A stretch of 48,157 bases of DNA from a virus, in IMG/VR virus record IMGVR_UViG_3300018063_000020, positions 1-48,157 of that record, one strand, 5' to 3'. Below, one piece after another: positions 8,358-16,918 of the stretch (its first letter is position 1; the number at the start of each line of letters is the position of its first letter). The position numbers and the translations under genes were made by a program. The notes beneath the pieces were generated by a model. It had not been told where the DNA came from. It saw only the letters and a program-made list of their open reading frames with translations, and searched no databases.

Positions 8358-8422
8358 GAAAACTCATGACCCCCAAAAAGCGACATAGCGGGCCGAAATC
8401 AAAGCCCGCGGGGGCGGCTTGA

Positions 8423-8947
8423 GTGCCTCGCGGAGGCCGGCGGCCAGGCGCAGGGCGCAAGCCCAAGCACCCGAAGCGCGCGAAGGCTCCAGCGCCGCCG
8501 AGGCCTGCCATCGACTGGGGGGCCGTGCGCGAGGCCGCGTCCTTTGGGTCCCCCGAGGAGACGATCATCCGGGGCCTCGACATCCCGGAGTCGGCGCTGC
8601 TCAACCAGGCGGAGCTGGCGCGGTTCCGTCGCGAGATCGCGATCGGCCACGCCAAGTACGAGCTCGAGCTGCGGCGGGCGATCCGATCCCGGGGCCAGAA
8701 GAGTGGGCGATGGGCGGGGTCCGTGAATGCGTTGGCGCTTCAGGCCCGGAACATCCTGGACTGGGACAAGCAGATCCCCGCCCAGGAGACGGAGCCGGAC
8801 TTGGGTACCGCGCGCCAGCGGCTCCGCGATCTGTTCGCCCTCCTCGCGAAGTCGCGCTCGGAGACCGAGGGCCGGCCGGTGACCGTGCTCGAGCTGCTTC
8901 ACCGCGAGGCGGAGATCCGCCCCGAAGGCGGAGAGGCTGATGCGTGA
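8423..8947 (+). CDS. terS: Terminase small subunit
   Basis: A 174-residue protein from GTG, ending in a 4-base overlap with terL. The start RGGRRPGAGRKP is typical of small terminase subunits. The middle (residues 30-110) is helical and charged, with FRREIAIGHAKYELELRRAI, and the C-terminus is acidic, as expected for a part that contacts the large subunit. The role is recognition of the packaging site on concatemeric phage DNA. Position directly before a clear terL is the strongest evidence; sequence conservation in this family is low. Confidence 0.8.
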   Translation: MPRGGRRPGAGRKPKHPKRAKAPAPPRPAIDWGAVREAASFGSPEETIIRGLDIPESALLNQAELARFRREIAIGHAKYELELRRAIRSRGQKSGRWAGSVNALALQARNILDWDKQIPAQETEPDLGTARQRLRDLFALLAKSRSETEGRPVTVLELLHREAEIRPEGGEADA

Positions 8948-10374
8948 TCGACGAGCTGCTCGCCGGGTTACCCGCGGACGAGTGCGAGAGGCTCTACAAG
9001 GCGGCCCGGTACAACTGGGGTCTGTGGGCGCGGCCGAACCAGATCCCGCCGGCGGGGGAGTGGGACGTGTGGGGGCTCATCGGGGGGCGCGGTTCTGGAA
9101 AGACCAGGCCCGGGGCGGAGTGGATGATCGGCTGCGCGCGGCGGATCCCGGGGGGCCGGGGGGCGCTGCTCGGTCGGACGGCCCGGGACACTCGGGACAC
9201 GATGGTCCTCGGGGAGTCGGGGATCCTCGCCTGCTCGCCCCCATGGTTTCGGCCCCGATACTACCCGAGCCGATCCCTGGTTCTGTGGCCGAATGGGTTC
9301 CGGGCCCACCTCTACTCGGCCGACGAGCCGGACCTCCTGCGCGGCCCGCAGCATCACGTAGCCTGGCCCGACGAGTTCGCCACGATCACGAAGCCGGAGG
9401 CCTGGAAGAACCTTCAGGACGGCCTGCGGCTGGGGGAGCGGCCGCAGGTGCTCCTGACCACGACCCCGAGGCGCACGGAGTTGTTCCTGGACACGGTACT
9501 CGGTCCCCGGGACCCCACGACGCGGAAGCGGCCGATCACTCCGGAGATGATCGCGTCCTGGGCGTGGGAGTTCTCGACCGTTTCGCGGGACCACTACGGT
9601 CGCGCGGTCGCGCATCGGTCGGTGTTCCGACGATACCGGACCGAGGAGAACGCGCTGCATCTCGCGCCAGGCTTCGCAGCGAAGCGGCGCGCGGCCTACG
9701 GCGGCTCGTCCTACGGACAGATGGAGTTGGACGCCGCGATCCTCGAGATGATCGAGGGCGCGCTCTGGAACCTCGCGCAGATGGACAAGCTCCGGGTGCC
9801 GTCGGCCCCGGCTCACGTCCGGCGCGTCGTCTCGGTGGATCCCTCGCACGCCGCGGACGGGTACAACGACGCCTGCGGGATCATCGTGGCCGGGCTGGGC
9901 GAGGACTCGCATGGGTACGTGCTGGCGGATCGAACCCTGAACGCTTCGCCGAACGCCTGGGGTCACGCAGCCGTGGAGGCCTACGACGACTTCCGGGCGG
10001 ACCTGATCATCTACGAGAACAACGCGCCGCCGGGGAAGCCGGACGTGGTGCCGGACGTCATCCGCTCCGTGGACCCGAAGGGGCGGATCCGCTGGCTTGG
10101 GGTCTACGCTTCGAGGGACAAGCGAACCCGCGCGGACCCGGTCGCCTCTCTCTACGAGCAGGGGCGAGTCCATCACGTCAAGAACCAGGACAACCCCGGA
10201 CACCTCGCCCACCTCGAGGAGGAAATGGTCGGGTGGGACCCGTGGGACCCGAAGGCGAAGAGCCCGAACCGCGTCGATGCCCTGGTCCACGGCATCGGCT
10301 ACCTGATGCTTCAGGGACCAGGGGCCGCGGTGGCGCCGATGTCGGTCGGGGAGAAGGACAGCAACTGGAGATGA
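8944..10374 (+). CDS. terL: Terminase large subunit
   Basis: A 476-residue packaging motor and nuclease. The N-terminal ATPase has Walker A GGRGSGKT (about residues 47-54) and a Walker B-like HHVAWPDEFA (about 137-146); a LLTTTPR segment fits the coupling motif. The C-terminal RNase H-like nuclease shows VVSVDPSH (about 298-304), LIIYENN and NRVDALVHG (about 441-449), supplying the expected acidic residues. The GTG start overlaps terS, and the portal follows after 4 bases. It cuts and pumps DNA into the prohead through the portal. High confidence from motifs plus order. Confidence 0.95.
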   Translation: MIDELLAGLPADECERLYKAARYNWGLWARPNQIPPAGEWDVWGLIGGRGSGKTRPGAEWMIGCARRIPGGRGALLGRTARDTRDTMVLGESGILACSPPWFRPRYYPSRSLVLWPNGFRAHLYSADEPDLLRGPQHHVAWPDEFATITKPEAWKNLQDGLRLGERPQVLLTTTPRRTELFLDTVLGPRDPTTRKRPITPEMIASWAWEFSTVSRDHYGRAVAHRSVFRRYRTEENALHLAPGFAAKRRAAYGGSSYGQMELDAAILEMIEGALWNLAQMDKLRVPSAPAHVRRVVSVDPSHAADGYNDACGIIVAGLGEDSHGYVLADRTLNASPNAWGHAAVEAYDDFRADLIIYENNAPPGKPDVVPDVIRSVDPKGRIRWLGVYASRDKRTRADPVASLYEQGRVHHVKNQDNPGHLAHLEEEMVGWDPWDPKAKSPNRVDALVHGIGYLMLQGPGAAVAPMSVGEKDSNWR

Positions 10375-10378
10375 GGCC

Positions 10379-11968
10379 ATGAGCAAGCGGCGTCGAATGC
10401 AGCGGGCCGTGGCTCCCATGGCCGCGGTGTCGGCGTCGCCGGCCGCCGGGCCGAATCCAAAGGCGGTTCCGCTTGAAGAGATAGGCTCGTCCGGGCTGAA
10501 GCACTCCGGCGGCTTCTTGCAGGAGGAACGGCTCCTCGACCTCAAGGGCAACAGGGGCAAGGCGAAATTCCGCGAGATGGCGGACAAGAACGCGGTAGTC
10601 GGCGCCTGTCTCGGCTATATCCGGGCCCTGATCCGCCAAGTCCGTTTCTACGTTGACCCCTACAGCGCCTCCGACTCGGAGGACGTGAAGAAGGCGCAGT
10701 TCACCCACGAAGCCTTCAACGACATGAGCGTCCCGTTTCCAGAGTTCATCGGCGAGGCTCTATCAATGCTCGTGTACGGGTTCGCCCCGCACGAGATGGT
10801 GTACAAGCGCCGGCTCGGTGACACGAACGACGGGGAGACTCGATCAAAGTTTACGGACGGCCTGCTCGGCTTCCGCAAGCTCCCGCTGCGCGCCCAGACG
10901 ACGATCTGGCGCTGGGATATCGACGACAACGGCGGCATTCAAGGCTTCTGGCAGAACGACCCGTCGGGGAAACGCAAGGGGCAGGTCTTCATCCCGATCT
11001 CGCGCGCCCTACTCTTCCGACCATCGAGTGAGAAGAACAACCCCGAGGGGCGGTCCCTTCTGCAGAACGCGTACGAGTCCTACTACTACGCGACGAAACT
11101 CGGCGAACTGGAGGCGATGGGGTTCGAGCGGGACGCGACCGGAATCCCGGTGATGCGGATCCCGGTGCGTTGCATGCTCCCGAATGCAAGCCCGTCAGAC
11201 GCGGCGGTCTACGATGGGGCGAAGACCATCGTCAAGAACATCAAGCAGGACAAGGAGGCGGGTATCGTCATCCCCAGTGACTTCAGCCAGACCGGCCAGG
11301 AGCTCTACGAGCTGAAGCTCCTGACCACGGGCGGGAAGCGCCAGTTCGACGCCACGGAGATGATCAAGCGGTACGAACAGCGGATGGCGATGGCGTTGCT
11401 CTCTGACTTCGTCCTGATGGGGCACGAGAGCGTGGGGAGCTACGCCCTCAGCGCGGACAAAACGAACCTGTTCACGCTCGCGCTCGGCGCACTTGCGGAC
11501 TCCATCCTTGAAGTGCTGAACCTCTACGCGATCCCGCGGCTGATGGCAGCGAACGGCTGGGAGACGACGAGGTGTCCCCTGATGAAGCGGGGCGACATCG
11601 AGCAGGTGAACCTGGCCGCCCTGGGCGACTACATCACGAAGATCACGGGGGCCGGGGTGAAGATGTTCCACGACCTGGAGGCGCACTTGCTCAAGGTGGC
11701 GAAGCTGCCGGAGCGGCGGGTCACGATCTACGGCCCGGACGGGAACCCAGTAGAGAACCTCGCGGCCGAGGGCCTGCCGTTCGATCGCAAGGTCGAGTCG
11801 GCCGGGCAGCTCGTCCGCGCCGGCTACGATCCGAAGGGCGCAGCCGCAGCCCTGGGCCTCCCGGCGCTCGAGCACATCGGCCTGCCGCCCGTGACGGTCC
11901 AGGCCCCCAGGCAGGGAGCGTCTCAGGATGGCCAGGGGGAGAACGCTTCAGGGGAGGAAGGCGCCTGA
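10379..11968 (+). CDS. Portal protein (Mu gp29-like, DUF935 type)
   Basis: A 529-residue protein right after terL. Segments such as VVGACLGYIRALIRQVRFYVDP, FIGEALSMLVYGFAPHEMVYK, RALLFRPSSEKNNPEGRSLL and MALLSDFVLMG (each read in parts) are characteristic of Mu gp29-like portals. The portal is a ring at one capsid vertex through which DNA enters and leaves, and it docks terminase and head-completion proteins. The C-terminal tail (after about residue 480) is Gln/Gly-rich and disordered-looking. The ATG of the next gene overlaps its TGA. Confidence 0.9.
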   Translation: MSKRRRMQRAVAPMAAVSASPAAGPNPKAVPLEEIGSSGLKHSGGFLQEERLLDLKGNRGKAKFREMADKNAVVGACLGYIRALIRQVRFYVDPYSASDSEDVKKAQFTHEAFNDMSVPFPEFIGEALSMLVYGFAPHEMVYKRRLGDTNDGETRSKFTDGLLGFRKLPLRAQTTIWRWDIDDNGGIQGFWQNDPSGKRKGQVFIPISRALLFRPSSEKNNPEGRSLLQNAYESYYYATKLGELEAMGFERDATGIPVMRIPVRCMLPNASPSDAAVYDGAKTIVKNIKQDKEAGIVIPSDFSQTGQELYELKLLTTGGKRQFDATEMIKRYEQRMAMALLSDFVLMGHESVGSYALSADKTNLFTLALGALADSILEVLNLYAIPRLMAANGWETTRCPLMKRGDIEQVNLAALGDYITKITGAGVKMFHDLEAHLLKVAKLPERRVTIYGPDGNPVENLAAEGLPFDRKVESAGQLVRAGYDPKGAAAALGLPALEHIGLPPVTVQAPRQGASQDGQGENASGEEGA

Positions 11969-12180
11969 TGGCTGAGGCGAAGCTGCCGGCGGAGGTCGCG
12001 GAGGACATACTTCCGGCGCCGACCCGCGAGGAGGCGGAGCAGCTCGTCCGCGTGTTCCGTGAGGGCGGGCTGTCCGGGCACGTGACCATCATCCTGCACT
12101 TCCATCGAGGGCAGCCGATGCCGAGCGACCTCGCTATGCACAAGCGGCAGGTCGGAGCTGGGCGAAGGGGGCCATCATGA
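11968..12180 (+). CDS. Small head-region protein, unknown function
   Basis: A 70-residue protein coupled to the portal (ATGA) and to the next gene (ATGA). The centre has an amphipathic helix (TREEAEQLVRVFREGG) followed by a strand GHVTIILHFHRGQP. I know of no function. It may be a portal- or protease-associated accessory protein; only operon position supports that. Confidence 0.55.
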   Translation: MAEAKLPAEVAEDILPAPTREEAEQLVRVFREGGLSGHVTIILHFHRGQPMPSDLAMHKRQVGAGRRGPS

Positions 12181-12482
12181 ACTGGGCCGAGGCGAAGCGG
12201 ACTCTTCCGCGGCCGATTGCGGACGCCGAGCCGGTACCGGAGGCCAAGAGGGCGGTCAAGACGCGCGAGGAGCTTCAGCGCGAGTTCCTTGCGGAGGCCG
12301 TCAAGCGTGCCGAGACCGAGTTCGAACGCCTAGTAAAGACGTGCCGGGAATGTTCAACGCAGTTTCTTTATGTGCGTGACTACAAGAGGGATAACAACTT
12401 CTGTTCTGACGAGTGCCGTTCCACGTGGAACTATAAGAAACGTGTTGACAGAGCGGGAGTTGCTACTGTAGTTTCTGACTGA
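12177..12482 (+). CDS. Putative zinc-binding small protein
   Basis: A 101-residue protein whose ATG overlaps the preceding TGA. The N-terminal half is charged and helical. The C-terminal half has a four-cysteine arrangement, CRECSTQF then NNFCSDECRSTW, followed by YKKR, like small treble-clef zinc fingers that bind nucleic acid. The DNA of this half (about 12330-12480) is visibly less GC-rich than its surroundings, which hints at separate acquisition or regulatory content. Confidence 0.6.
   Translation: MNWAEAKRTLPRPIADAEPVPEAKRAVKTREELQREFLAEAVKRAETEFERLVKTCRECSTQFLYVRDYKRDNNFCSDECRSTWNYKKRVDRAGVATVVSD
12445..12472 (+). promoter_or_regulatory. Candidate sigma70 promoter before head genes
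   Basis: TTGACA at 12445-12450 is followed after 16 bases by TGTAGT at 12467-12472, inside the AT-richer 3' end of the small zinc-finger gene. It would transcribe the 131-base gap and the protease-scaffold-capsid genes. The -10 match is only moderate. Confidence 0.35.
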
Positions 12483-12566
12483 ACCTGCCGTCGCCCGATA
12501 GGGTCGATTGCGGGGCCGATGGGGGACGGGACCTACCCAGCCTCGTCGGTCGTTTGCTCAGGGCGT

Positions 12567-12598
12567 AAGCCCTTCGAGCGGCGACCGGCGGGGCTTTT
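12567..12598 (+). terminator. Weak terminator-like hairpin in 131-base gap
   Basis: AAGCCC (12567-12572) can pair with GGGCTT (12591-12596) around an 18-base loop and is followed by TTTTGCTTT. The stem is short, so this could be a partial terminator or attenuator just before the protease gene, or chance. Confidence 0.25.
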
Positions 12599-12613
12599 GC
12601 TTTCTGGGGGCTC

Positions 12614-14065
12614 ATGGCCAGCGAAGTCACCAACAAGCCGAGCAACCGAAAGTCGGAGACCGGCTGCCGACCCGATCAGCTCTTCGGCGCCTGGTCGATC
12701 GAGCCGGTGATGTTCGCGGCCATGGCGGAGCAGGCCAGAGCCGCAGACCTCCCATCGCTCCGTGCAGAGATGTTCGACGACGAGCGGCCAAAGAAACCCC
12801 CCTACGACGTCACCCGCGGTGGCGTGGCCGTCATCGACCTGTGCGGACCGATGACCAAGTACCCCACGAGCTTCGAGGCCCTGTTCGGCGGGACCAGCAC
12901 GGTAAGGGTACGTGAGGCAATTCGCGCTGCGGTACGGGACCCAGGGGTCCGCGGGATCCTCCTGCGCATCGACTCCCCGGGTGGGACGGTCGCCGGAACC
13001 TCTGACCTCGCCGCGGTCGTGAAGGAAGCCGACGGCAAAAAGCCGGTCTTCGCGTACATCGAGGACCTCGGATGCTCGGCCGCCTATTGGGTCGCCTCGC
13101 AGGCCCGGAAGGTCTACGGAAACAGCTCGGCCGTCGTCGGGAGCATCGGGACCTTCGCCGTGGTCTGGGACACCTCCGGCATGTACGAGCAGGCCGGGGT
13201 CAAGGTGCACGTCATCTCGAGCGCGCCCATGAAGGGTGCAGGGACCGATGGCGCGCCCGTGACCGACGAACACTTGGCCGAGTTCCAGCGCCACATCGGG
13301 GACGTGAACGACCTGTTCGTCTCGGCGGTTTCGAAGGGCCGCCGGATCTCGCCTTCGAAAGCCCGCGACCTTGCGGACGGCCGGGTCCACGTCGGAACGA
13401 AAGCCCAGGCCTTGGGCCTGGTCGACGTCATCGCGTCGCTGGAGACAGCGATTCGCGACCTCGAAAGGACGAAAGCCATGGAGAAGGAACTGGACGCCAC
13501 CGCGGAGTACGAGGGGCGCGTGAAGGCCGAGGCGGAACTGGCCAAGGCGACGGCGCGGATCGCCGAGCTGGAGGCGAAGGCGCCCGAGCCCCCCGATCCG
13601 CTGGCCGGCCTCAGCCCCGAAGCGCGCGAGCGCCTATCGGCGGCCGAGAAGGACGCTGCGGAGGCCAAGGCCGAGACCGCCGCCCTCCGTGAGCAGCTCG
13701 AGCTGGCGAAGTACATGGACCAGGCCAGCGCGTTCAAGGCCCTCCCGATCAAGGCGGAAGTCTTCGCCCCGATCCTCATGGCCTGCGCCACCGGCAAGCC
13801 CCTGACGGCCGAGCAGAACACCGAGCTGGCCCGGGTGCTCAAGGCCGCGGACAACCAGGCCGTGCAGGCCGGCGTCCTTCAGGAGCGCGGTTCGAGCGCT
13901 GCCGGTGACGTGAAGCCCCCGATCGAGCAGATCAACGCGCTCGCCGCCGAGAAGGTGAAGGCCGGTGAGCATCCGACCCAAGCGCAAGCCTTCGCGGCGG
14001 TCTGCAAGGAACGCCCCGACCTCTACAAGCTGCACCGCGAGGCGCAGCGCCAGGGAGCAAACTGA
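12614..14065 (+). CDS. S49-family head maturation protease fused to scaffold
   Basis: A 483-residue protein. Residues about 65-290 are a ClpP/SppA-like S49 peptidase: GGVAVIDLCGPM, LLRIDSPGGTVAG (about 116-128), the nucleophile region GCSAAYWVASQA (about 153-164), SIGTFAVVWDTSGMYEQAGV and an MKGAG lysine segment (about 205). From about 290 on it is a charged, Ala/Glu-rich coiled coil (ELAKATARIAELEAKA, AEKDAAEAKAETAALREQLE) and a helical tail typical of capsid scaffolds. It directs prohead assembly and then cleaves scaffold. An internal start probably yields scaffold alone. The decoration gene overlaps its stop. Confidence 0.9.
   Translation: MASEVTNKPSNRKSETGCRPDQLFGAWSIEPVMFAAMAEQARAADLPSLRAEMFDDERPKKPPYDVTRGGVAVIDLCGPMTKYPTSFEALFGGTSTVRVREAIRAAVRDPGVRGILLRIDSPGGTVAGTSDLAAVVKEADGKKPVFAYIEDLGCSAAYWVASQARKVYGNSSAVVGSIGTFAVVWDTSGMYEQAGVKVHVISSAPMKGAGTDGAPVTDEHLAEFQRHIGDVNDLFVSAVSKGRRISPSKARDLADGRVHVGTKAQALGLVDVIASLETAIRDLERTKAMEKELDATAEYEGRVKAEAELAKATARIAELEAKAPEPPDPLAGLSPEARERLSAAEKDAAEAKAETAALREQLELAKYMDQASAFKALPIKAEVFAPILMACATGKPLTAEQNTELARVLKAADNQAVQAGVLQERGSSAAGDVKPPIEQINALAAEKVKAGEHPTQAQAFAAVCKERPDLYKLHREAQRQGAN
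13478..14065 (+). CDS. Nested scaffold protein (internal in-frame start)
   Basis: An ATG at 13478 lies in the protease reading frame at the protease/scaffold border and is preceded by AAAGGA (13464-13469) with an 8-base spacer, a good ribosome site for this genome. Translation would give a 195-residue scaffold made only of the coiled coil and C-terminal helices. This mirrors the lambda C/Nu3 pair, in which the scaffold is an internal product of the protease gene. Seen: site and frame. Inferred: use in vivo. Confidence 0.6.
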   Translation: MEKELDATAEYEGRVKAEAELAKATARIAELEAKAPEPPDPLAGLSPEARERLSAAEKDAAEAKAETAALREQLELAKYMDQASAFKALPIKAEVFAPILMACATGKPLTAEQNTELARVLKAADNQAVQAGVLQERGSSAAGDVKPPIEQINALAAEKVKAGEHPTQAQAFAAVCKERPDLYKLHREAQRQGAN

Positions 14066-14454
14066 TGGCCTACGAGATCCCCGTTCTCACCCTGAGCCTG
14101 GTCGCCGGGGGCGACCTCAGCAGCTCGCAGTTCAAGTACGTCAAGCTGAACTCCAGCGGCCAGGTCGTCGACATCGCGGCCGCGACCGACATCCCCGTCG
14201 GTGTTCTGCAGAACAAGCCCGCGAGCGGCGTCTTGGCCGAGGTGATGGCTCTCGGGGTCAGCAAGATCCAGGGCGACGCGGACCTCGCCAAGGGGGCCCA
14301 GATCGGGACGAGTGCGGACGGTCAGGCCGACGCCAAGATCGCCGGCACGGACACGACCGAATATGTGGTCGGCCAGGTCATCGACGACAACACCGCTGCC
14401 GGGGGGCTCATCACGGCGACGGTCAACTGTCTCGCTCCGCACCGCGCGTCATAA
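14065..14454 (+). CDS. Capsid decoration/stabilisation protein (DUF2190-like)
   Basis: A 129-residue, beta-rich protein between the scaffold and the major capsid gene. Segments LTLSLVAGGDLSSSQFKYVKL, PVGVLQNKP, VMALGVSKI and GAQIGTSADGQA resemble small head-decoration proteins that trimerise on expanded capsids. The ATG overlaps the protease stop. Lambda gpD-like function is inferred from position and pattern. Confidence 0.75.
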   Translation: MAYEIPVLTLSLVAGGDLSSSQFKYVKLNSSGQVVDIAAATDIPVGVLQNKPASGVLAEVMALGVSKIQGDADLAKGAQIGTSADGQADAKIAGTDTTEYVVGQVIDDNTAAGGLITATVNCLAPHRAS

Positions 14455-14466
14455 GGGAGAAGAGCA

Positions 14467-15426
14467 ATGCCTCAGCCCAGCCAGCAGGAAGTCCACATCG
14501 ACGTTGCGCTGACCAACATCAGCGTGGCGTACATCCAGAAGGCCGAGAACTTCATCGCCGCGCAGGTGTTCCCGGTCGTGCCCGTCGACAAGCAGACCAA
14601 CAAGTACTACAGCTACACCAAGAACGACTGGTTCCGGGACGAGGCGCAGAAGCGCGCGGACGGCGCGGAGTCCGCGGGCTCCGGCTACGGGCTTTCGACC
14701 GCAAGCTACGCATGTGACGTCTTCGCCCTGCACAAGGACGTGGGGGCGCAGGCCCTGGCGAACCAGGACGCGGCGGCCGATCTCGAGCGTGGCGCCGTCG
14801 AGTTCGTGACGCAGCGGATGCTCGTCCGGCGTGAACTCCAGTTCGTGGCCGACTACTTCGGCACCGGCAAGTGGGCCACGGACAAGGTGGGCGGGACGGA
14901 CTTCACCAAGTGGTCCGACTACGCCGGCTCCGACCCCACGGAAGACGTGGAAGCGGGCAAGGAGACCATCCTCAAGAACACGGGGCTCCCGGCAAACGTT
15001 CTGCTCCTGGGGTATCAGACCTATCGGCGCCTGAAGCAGCACCCCGACATCAAGGAGCAGTTCAAGTACACCAGCTCGGACAGCATCACCGCCGCGATGC
15101 TCGCGGTCTACTTCGACATCGAGCGCGTGCTCGTGTCGCAGTCCGTCTACGCCTCGAACGTGGAGGGCGAGACCGCGGTGATGGACTTCACCGCGGGGAA
15201 GAACGCGCTGCTCTGCCACGTCGCCTCGAACCCCGGGCTCCTGACTCCGTCCGCCGGCTACATCTTCTCGTGGCAGGGGATCAGCGAGAGCCTCGGCTTC
15301 GACATCGGGGTCTCCAGTCAGTATCTCGGCACCCGCAAGTGCTGGCGGTACGAGGCCGAGACCGCGTGGGACAACAAGCTGGTGGCCACCGACCTCGGAT
15401 ATTTCTTCAGCGCTGCCGTCGCGTAA
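14467..15426 (+). CDS. Major capsid protein
   Basis: A 319-residue protein with a ribosome site AAGGGAGA upstream. The N-terminus (LTNISVAYIQKAENFIAAQVFP) and later YSYTKNDWFRDEAQKRADGAESAG, VTQRMLVRRELQFV, YQTYRRLKQHPDIKEQFKY and CWRYEAETAWD, each read in parts, match the style of one HK97-fold capsid lineage of temperate siphophages. It forms the icosahedral shell after scaffold removal. Position after protease, scaffold and decoration protein agrees. Confidence 0.9.
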   Translation: MPQPSQQEVHIDVALTNISVAYIQKAENFIAAQVFPVVPVDKQTNKYYSYTKNDWFRDEAQKRADGAESAGSGYGLSTASYACDVFALHKDVGAQALANQDAAADLERGAVEFVTQRMLVRRELQFVADYFGTGKWATDKVGGTDFTKWSDYAGSDPTEDVEAGKETILKNTGLPANVLLLGYQTYRRLKQHPDIKEQFKYTSSDSITAAMLAVYFDIERVLVSQSVYASNVEGETAVMDFTAGKNALLCHVASNPGLLTPSAGYIFSWQGISESLGFDIGVSSQYLGTRKCWRYEAETAWDNKLVATDLGYFFSAAVA

Positions 15427-15441
15427 GGAGGGAGCTGCCCA

Positions 15442-15639
15442 ATGAACGCGACCCACGAAGTCCTCCGGCGCTTCCCCGGGCCTGGCTCCGTCGTACTCCA
15501 GCCCGGGACACAGGTCGACGCGTCCAAGTGGCGCAACGCGTCGACGCTCGTCGAGAGCCGGTATCTCCGTACGCTCCCCGGGTCCGCTCCCGTCCTGGAG
15601 CCTCCCCGCCAGAGCGAGTCCAAGAAGGGCGGGAGGTAA
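15442..15639 (+). CDS. Small head-region protein
   Basis: A 65-residue protein with a strong AAGGAGGGAG ribosome site. The sequence has a Pro/Gly-rich start, a WRNASTLVESRYL helix and a basic end (ESKKGGR). Small proteins like this often follow the capsid gene in temperate siphophages, but no function is known to me. Its size and basic tail suggest a virion or assembly accessory. Confidence 0.6.
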   Translation: MNATHEVLRRFPGPGSVVLQPGTQVDASKWRNASTLVESRYLRTLPGSAPVLEPPRQSESKKGGR

Positions 15640-15642
15640 CCC

Positions 15643-16101
15643 ATGGCCGTGAAAGATCGCGGCAAGCGCCTTTCCCCGGGTGCCGTGACGTTCGTCGACG
15701 TCACCGTTTCCTCGGCCGCGCTGCTCGCGCTGTTCGCGACGCCCAAGCAACTGGTGGCTGCTGTGCCTGGCCAGGCGATCATCTTCGAGGGCGCCGTCGC
15801 ATACATGCCCTACAACGGGACCGCCTATGCCGGCGTCGCCCTCGGCGAGGACCTCTCCATCAAGTACACCGACGGCGCCGGGCTGGAAGTCGCGCAGTGC
15901 GAGACGACAGGTTTTCTCGACCAGACGACCAATCAGCTACGGCACATTCGCCCCCAGGCCGCGGCCGCCGCGGCCATCAGTTCCATCACGCCGGTCCCCA
16001 ACTCGCCGCTCGTCCTCCACCTCCTCGTGGGTGAGATCACCACGGGGAACAGTGTGCTCCGACTGCGCGTCTACTACCGGCTCGTCCCGGCCACGCTGTA
16101 A
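15643..16101 (+). CDS. Putative head/neck structural protein
   Basis: A 152-residue, beta-rich protein with GGGAGGT upstream of the ATG. It has alternating hydrophobic strands (AVTFVDVTVSSAALLALF, AIIFEGAVAYMPYNG, LVLHLLVGEITTGN, VLRLRVYYRLVP) consistent with a beta-sandwich virion protein. It lies between the capsid and the connector genes. A decoration or head-vertex role is possible; I cannot name the family. Confidence 0.6.
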   Translation: MAVKDRGKRLSPGAVTFVDVTVSSAALLALFATPKQLVAAVPGQAIIFEGAVAYMPYNGTAYAGVALGEDLSIKYTDGAGLEVAQCETTGFLDQTTNQLRHIRPQAAAAAAISSITPVPNSPLVLHLLVGEITTGNSVLRLRVYYRLVPATL

Positions 16102-16104
16102 CGG

Positions 16105-16530
16105 ATGAGCGAGCGGTACCCTCGGACGCTCTCACTCCTCCCCAACACGGTCATCACAACGGCCGTTACGGGGAGCGTGGGGCCCGTGGTCCTGCTTCCT
16201 GAGGGGCCGCGCTACCTCGCTCTCCAGGCAAAGTTCACGTACGGCTCGGGTGGAACGACCACGAAGGCGTGGGTGCAGACGAGCCTCGACGGCGGGGTGA
16301 CGTGGCGGGACATCGCGAGCTTCGCCTTCGCCACCACGACCAGCCTCAAGTTCTCGGCCCTCTCGAACAGCATCGCCCTCGCCGCAGCGCAGGGTGCCTC
16401 CGACGCGGCGCTGGCGGACGACACGATCCTCAACGGACTCTTGGGGGACCGCGTCAGGGTCAAGTACACGACCACGGGAACCTATGCCGGCGGCACCACG
16501 CTGTCGGTCTCCGCCGTTCCAAAGGGATGA
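16105..16530 (+). CDS. Putative structural beta-sandwich protein
   Basis: A 141-residue protein starting 3 bases after the preceding stop. The motif TKAWVQTSLDGGVTWRDIASFAFA, read in parts, is seen in phage head-to-tail region proteins of many temperate siphophages and looks like a jelly-roll. The C-terminal VRVKYTTTGTYAGGTTL forms strands. It is probably a virion component. The adjacent genes on both sides are structural. Confidence 0.6.
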   Translation: MSERYPRTLSLLPNTVITTAVTGSVGPVVLLPEGPRYLALQAKFTYGSGGTTTKAWVQTSLDGGVTWRDIASFAFATTTSLKFSALSNSIALAAAQGASDAALADDTILNGLLGDRVRVKYTTTGTYAGGTTLSVSAVPKG

Positions 16531-16534
16531 GCCC

Positions 16535-16918
16535 ATGTCCTTCACCTACTCGCCCGGCGGGGGCTCCGGGGATCGGATCCGATTCTGGAGCGGGGACACG
16601 AATCCGGACGCCGTCGGCCGCCTCCGGCTCGAGAACGAGGAAATCGACGACGCCCTCGTTCTGGAGCCCAACGAGCTCATGGCCGGGGCCACGTGCTGCG
16701 ATGCCCTCGCGGCCAAGTTTGCCCGCGAGCCGGAGGGGAACGCTGGCCCGCACGCGATCCGCCCCTCGAGCCGAGCTTCCGAGCTGAGGACGATTGCCGC
16801 TCGCCTCCGGCAGCGCGCCGCCGGCCAGGGCGTCGTCTTCGCCGGCGGCCTCGCGACCGAGGACAACCCCAGGGCCTTCGAGCCCGGCAAGCTCTCCCAT
16901 CCAGAGGCCGGAAGCTGA
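16535..16918 (+). CDS. Head-tail connector-like protein
   Basis: A 127-residue protein. The ATG at 16535 is preferred because it follows the upstream stop by 4 bases; longer versions would run into the preceding gene. The N-terminus DRIRFWSGDTNPD and the helix pair ENEEIDDALVLEPNELMAGATC, AALAAKFARE are typical of small all-helical connectors of the gp6/gp15 type. It should sit under the portal. The ATG of the next gene overlaps its TGA. Confidence 0.65.
   Translation: MSFTYSPGGGSGDRIRFWSGDTNPDAVGRLRLENEEIDDALVLEPNELMAGATCCDALAAKFAREPEGNAGPHAIRPSSRASELRTIAARLRQRAAGQGVVFAGGLATEDNPRAFEPGKLSHPEAGS

Noticed and set aside
8366-8422. 18-codon ORF (MTPKKRHSGP start) before terS
   Set aside because: Very short, inside the spacer after the inverted repeat; no independent support for coding.
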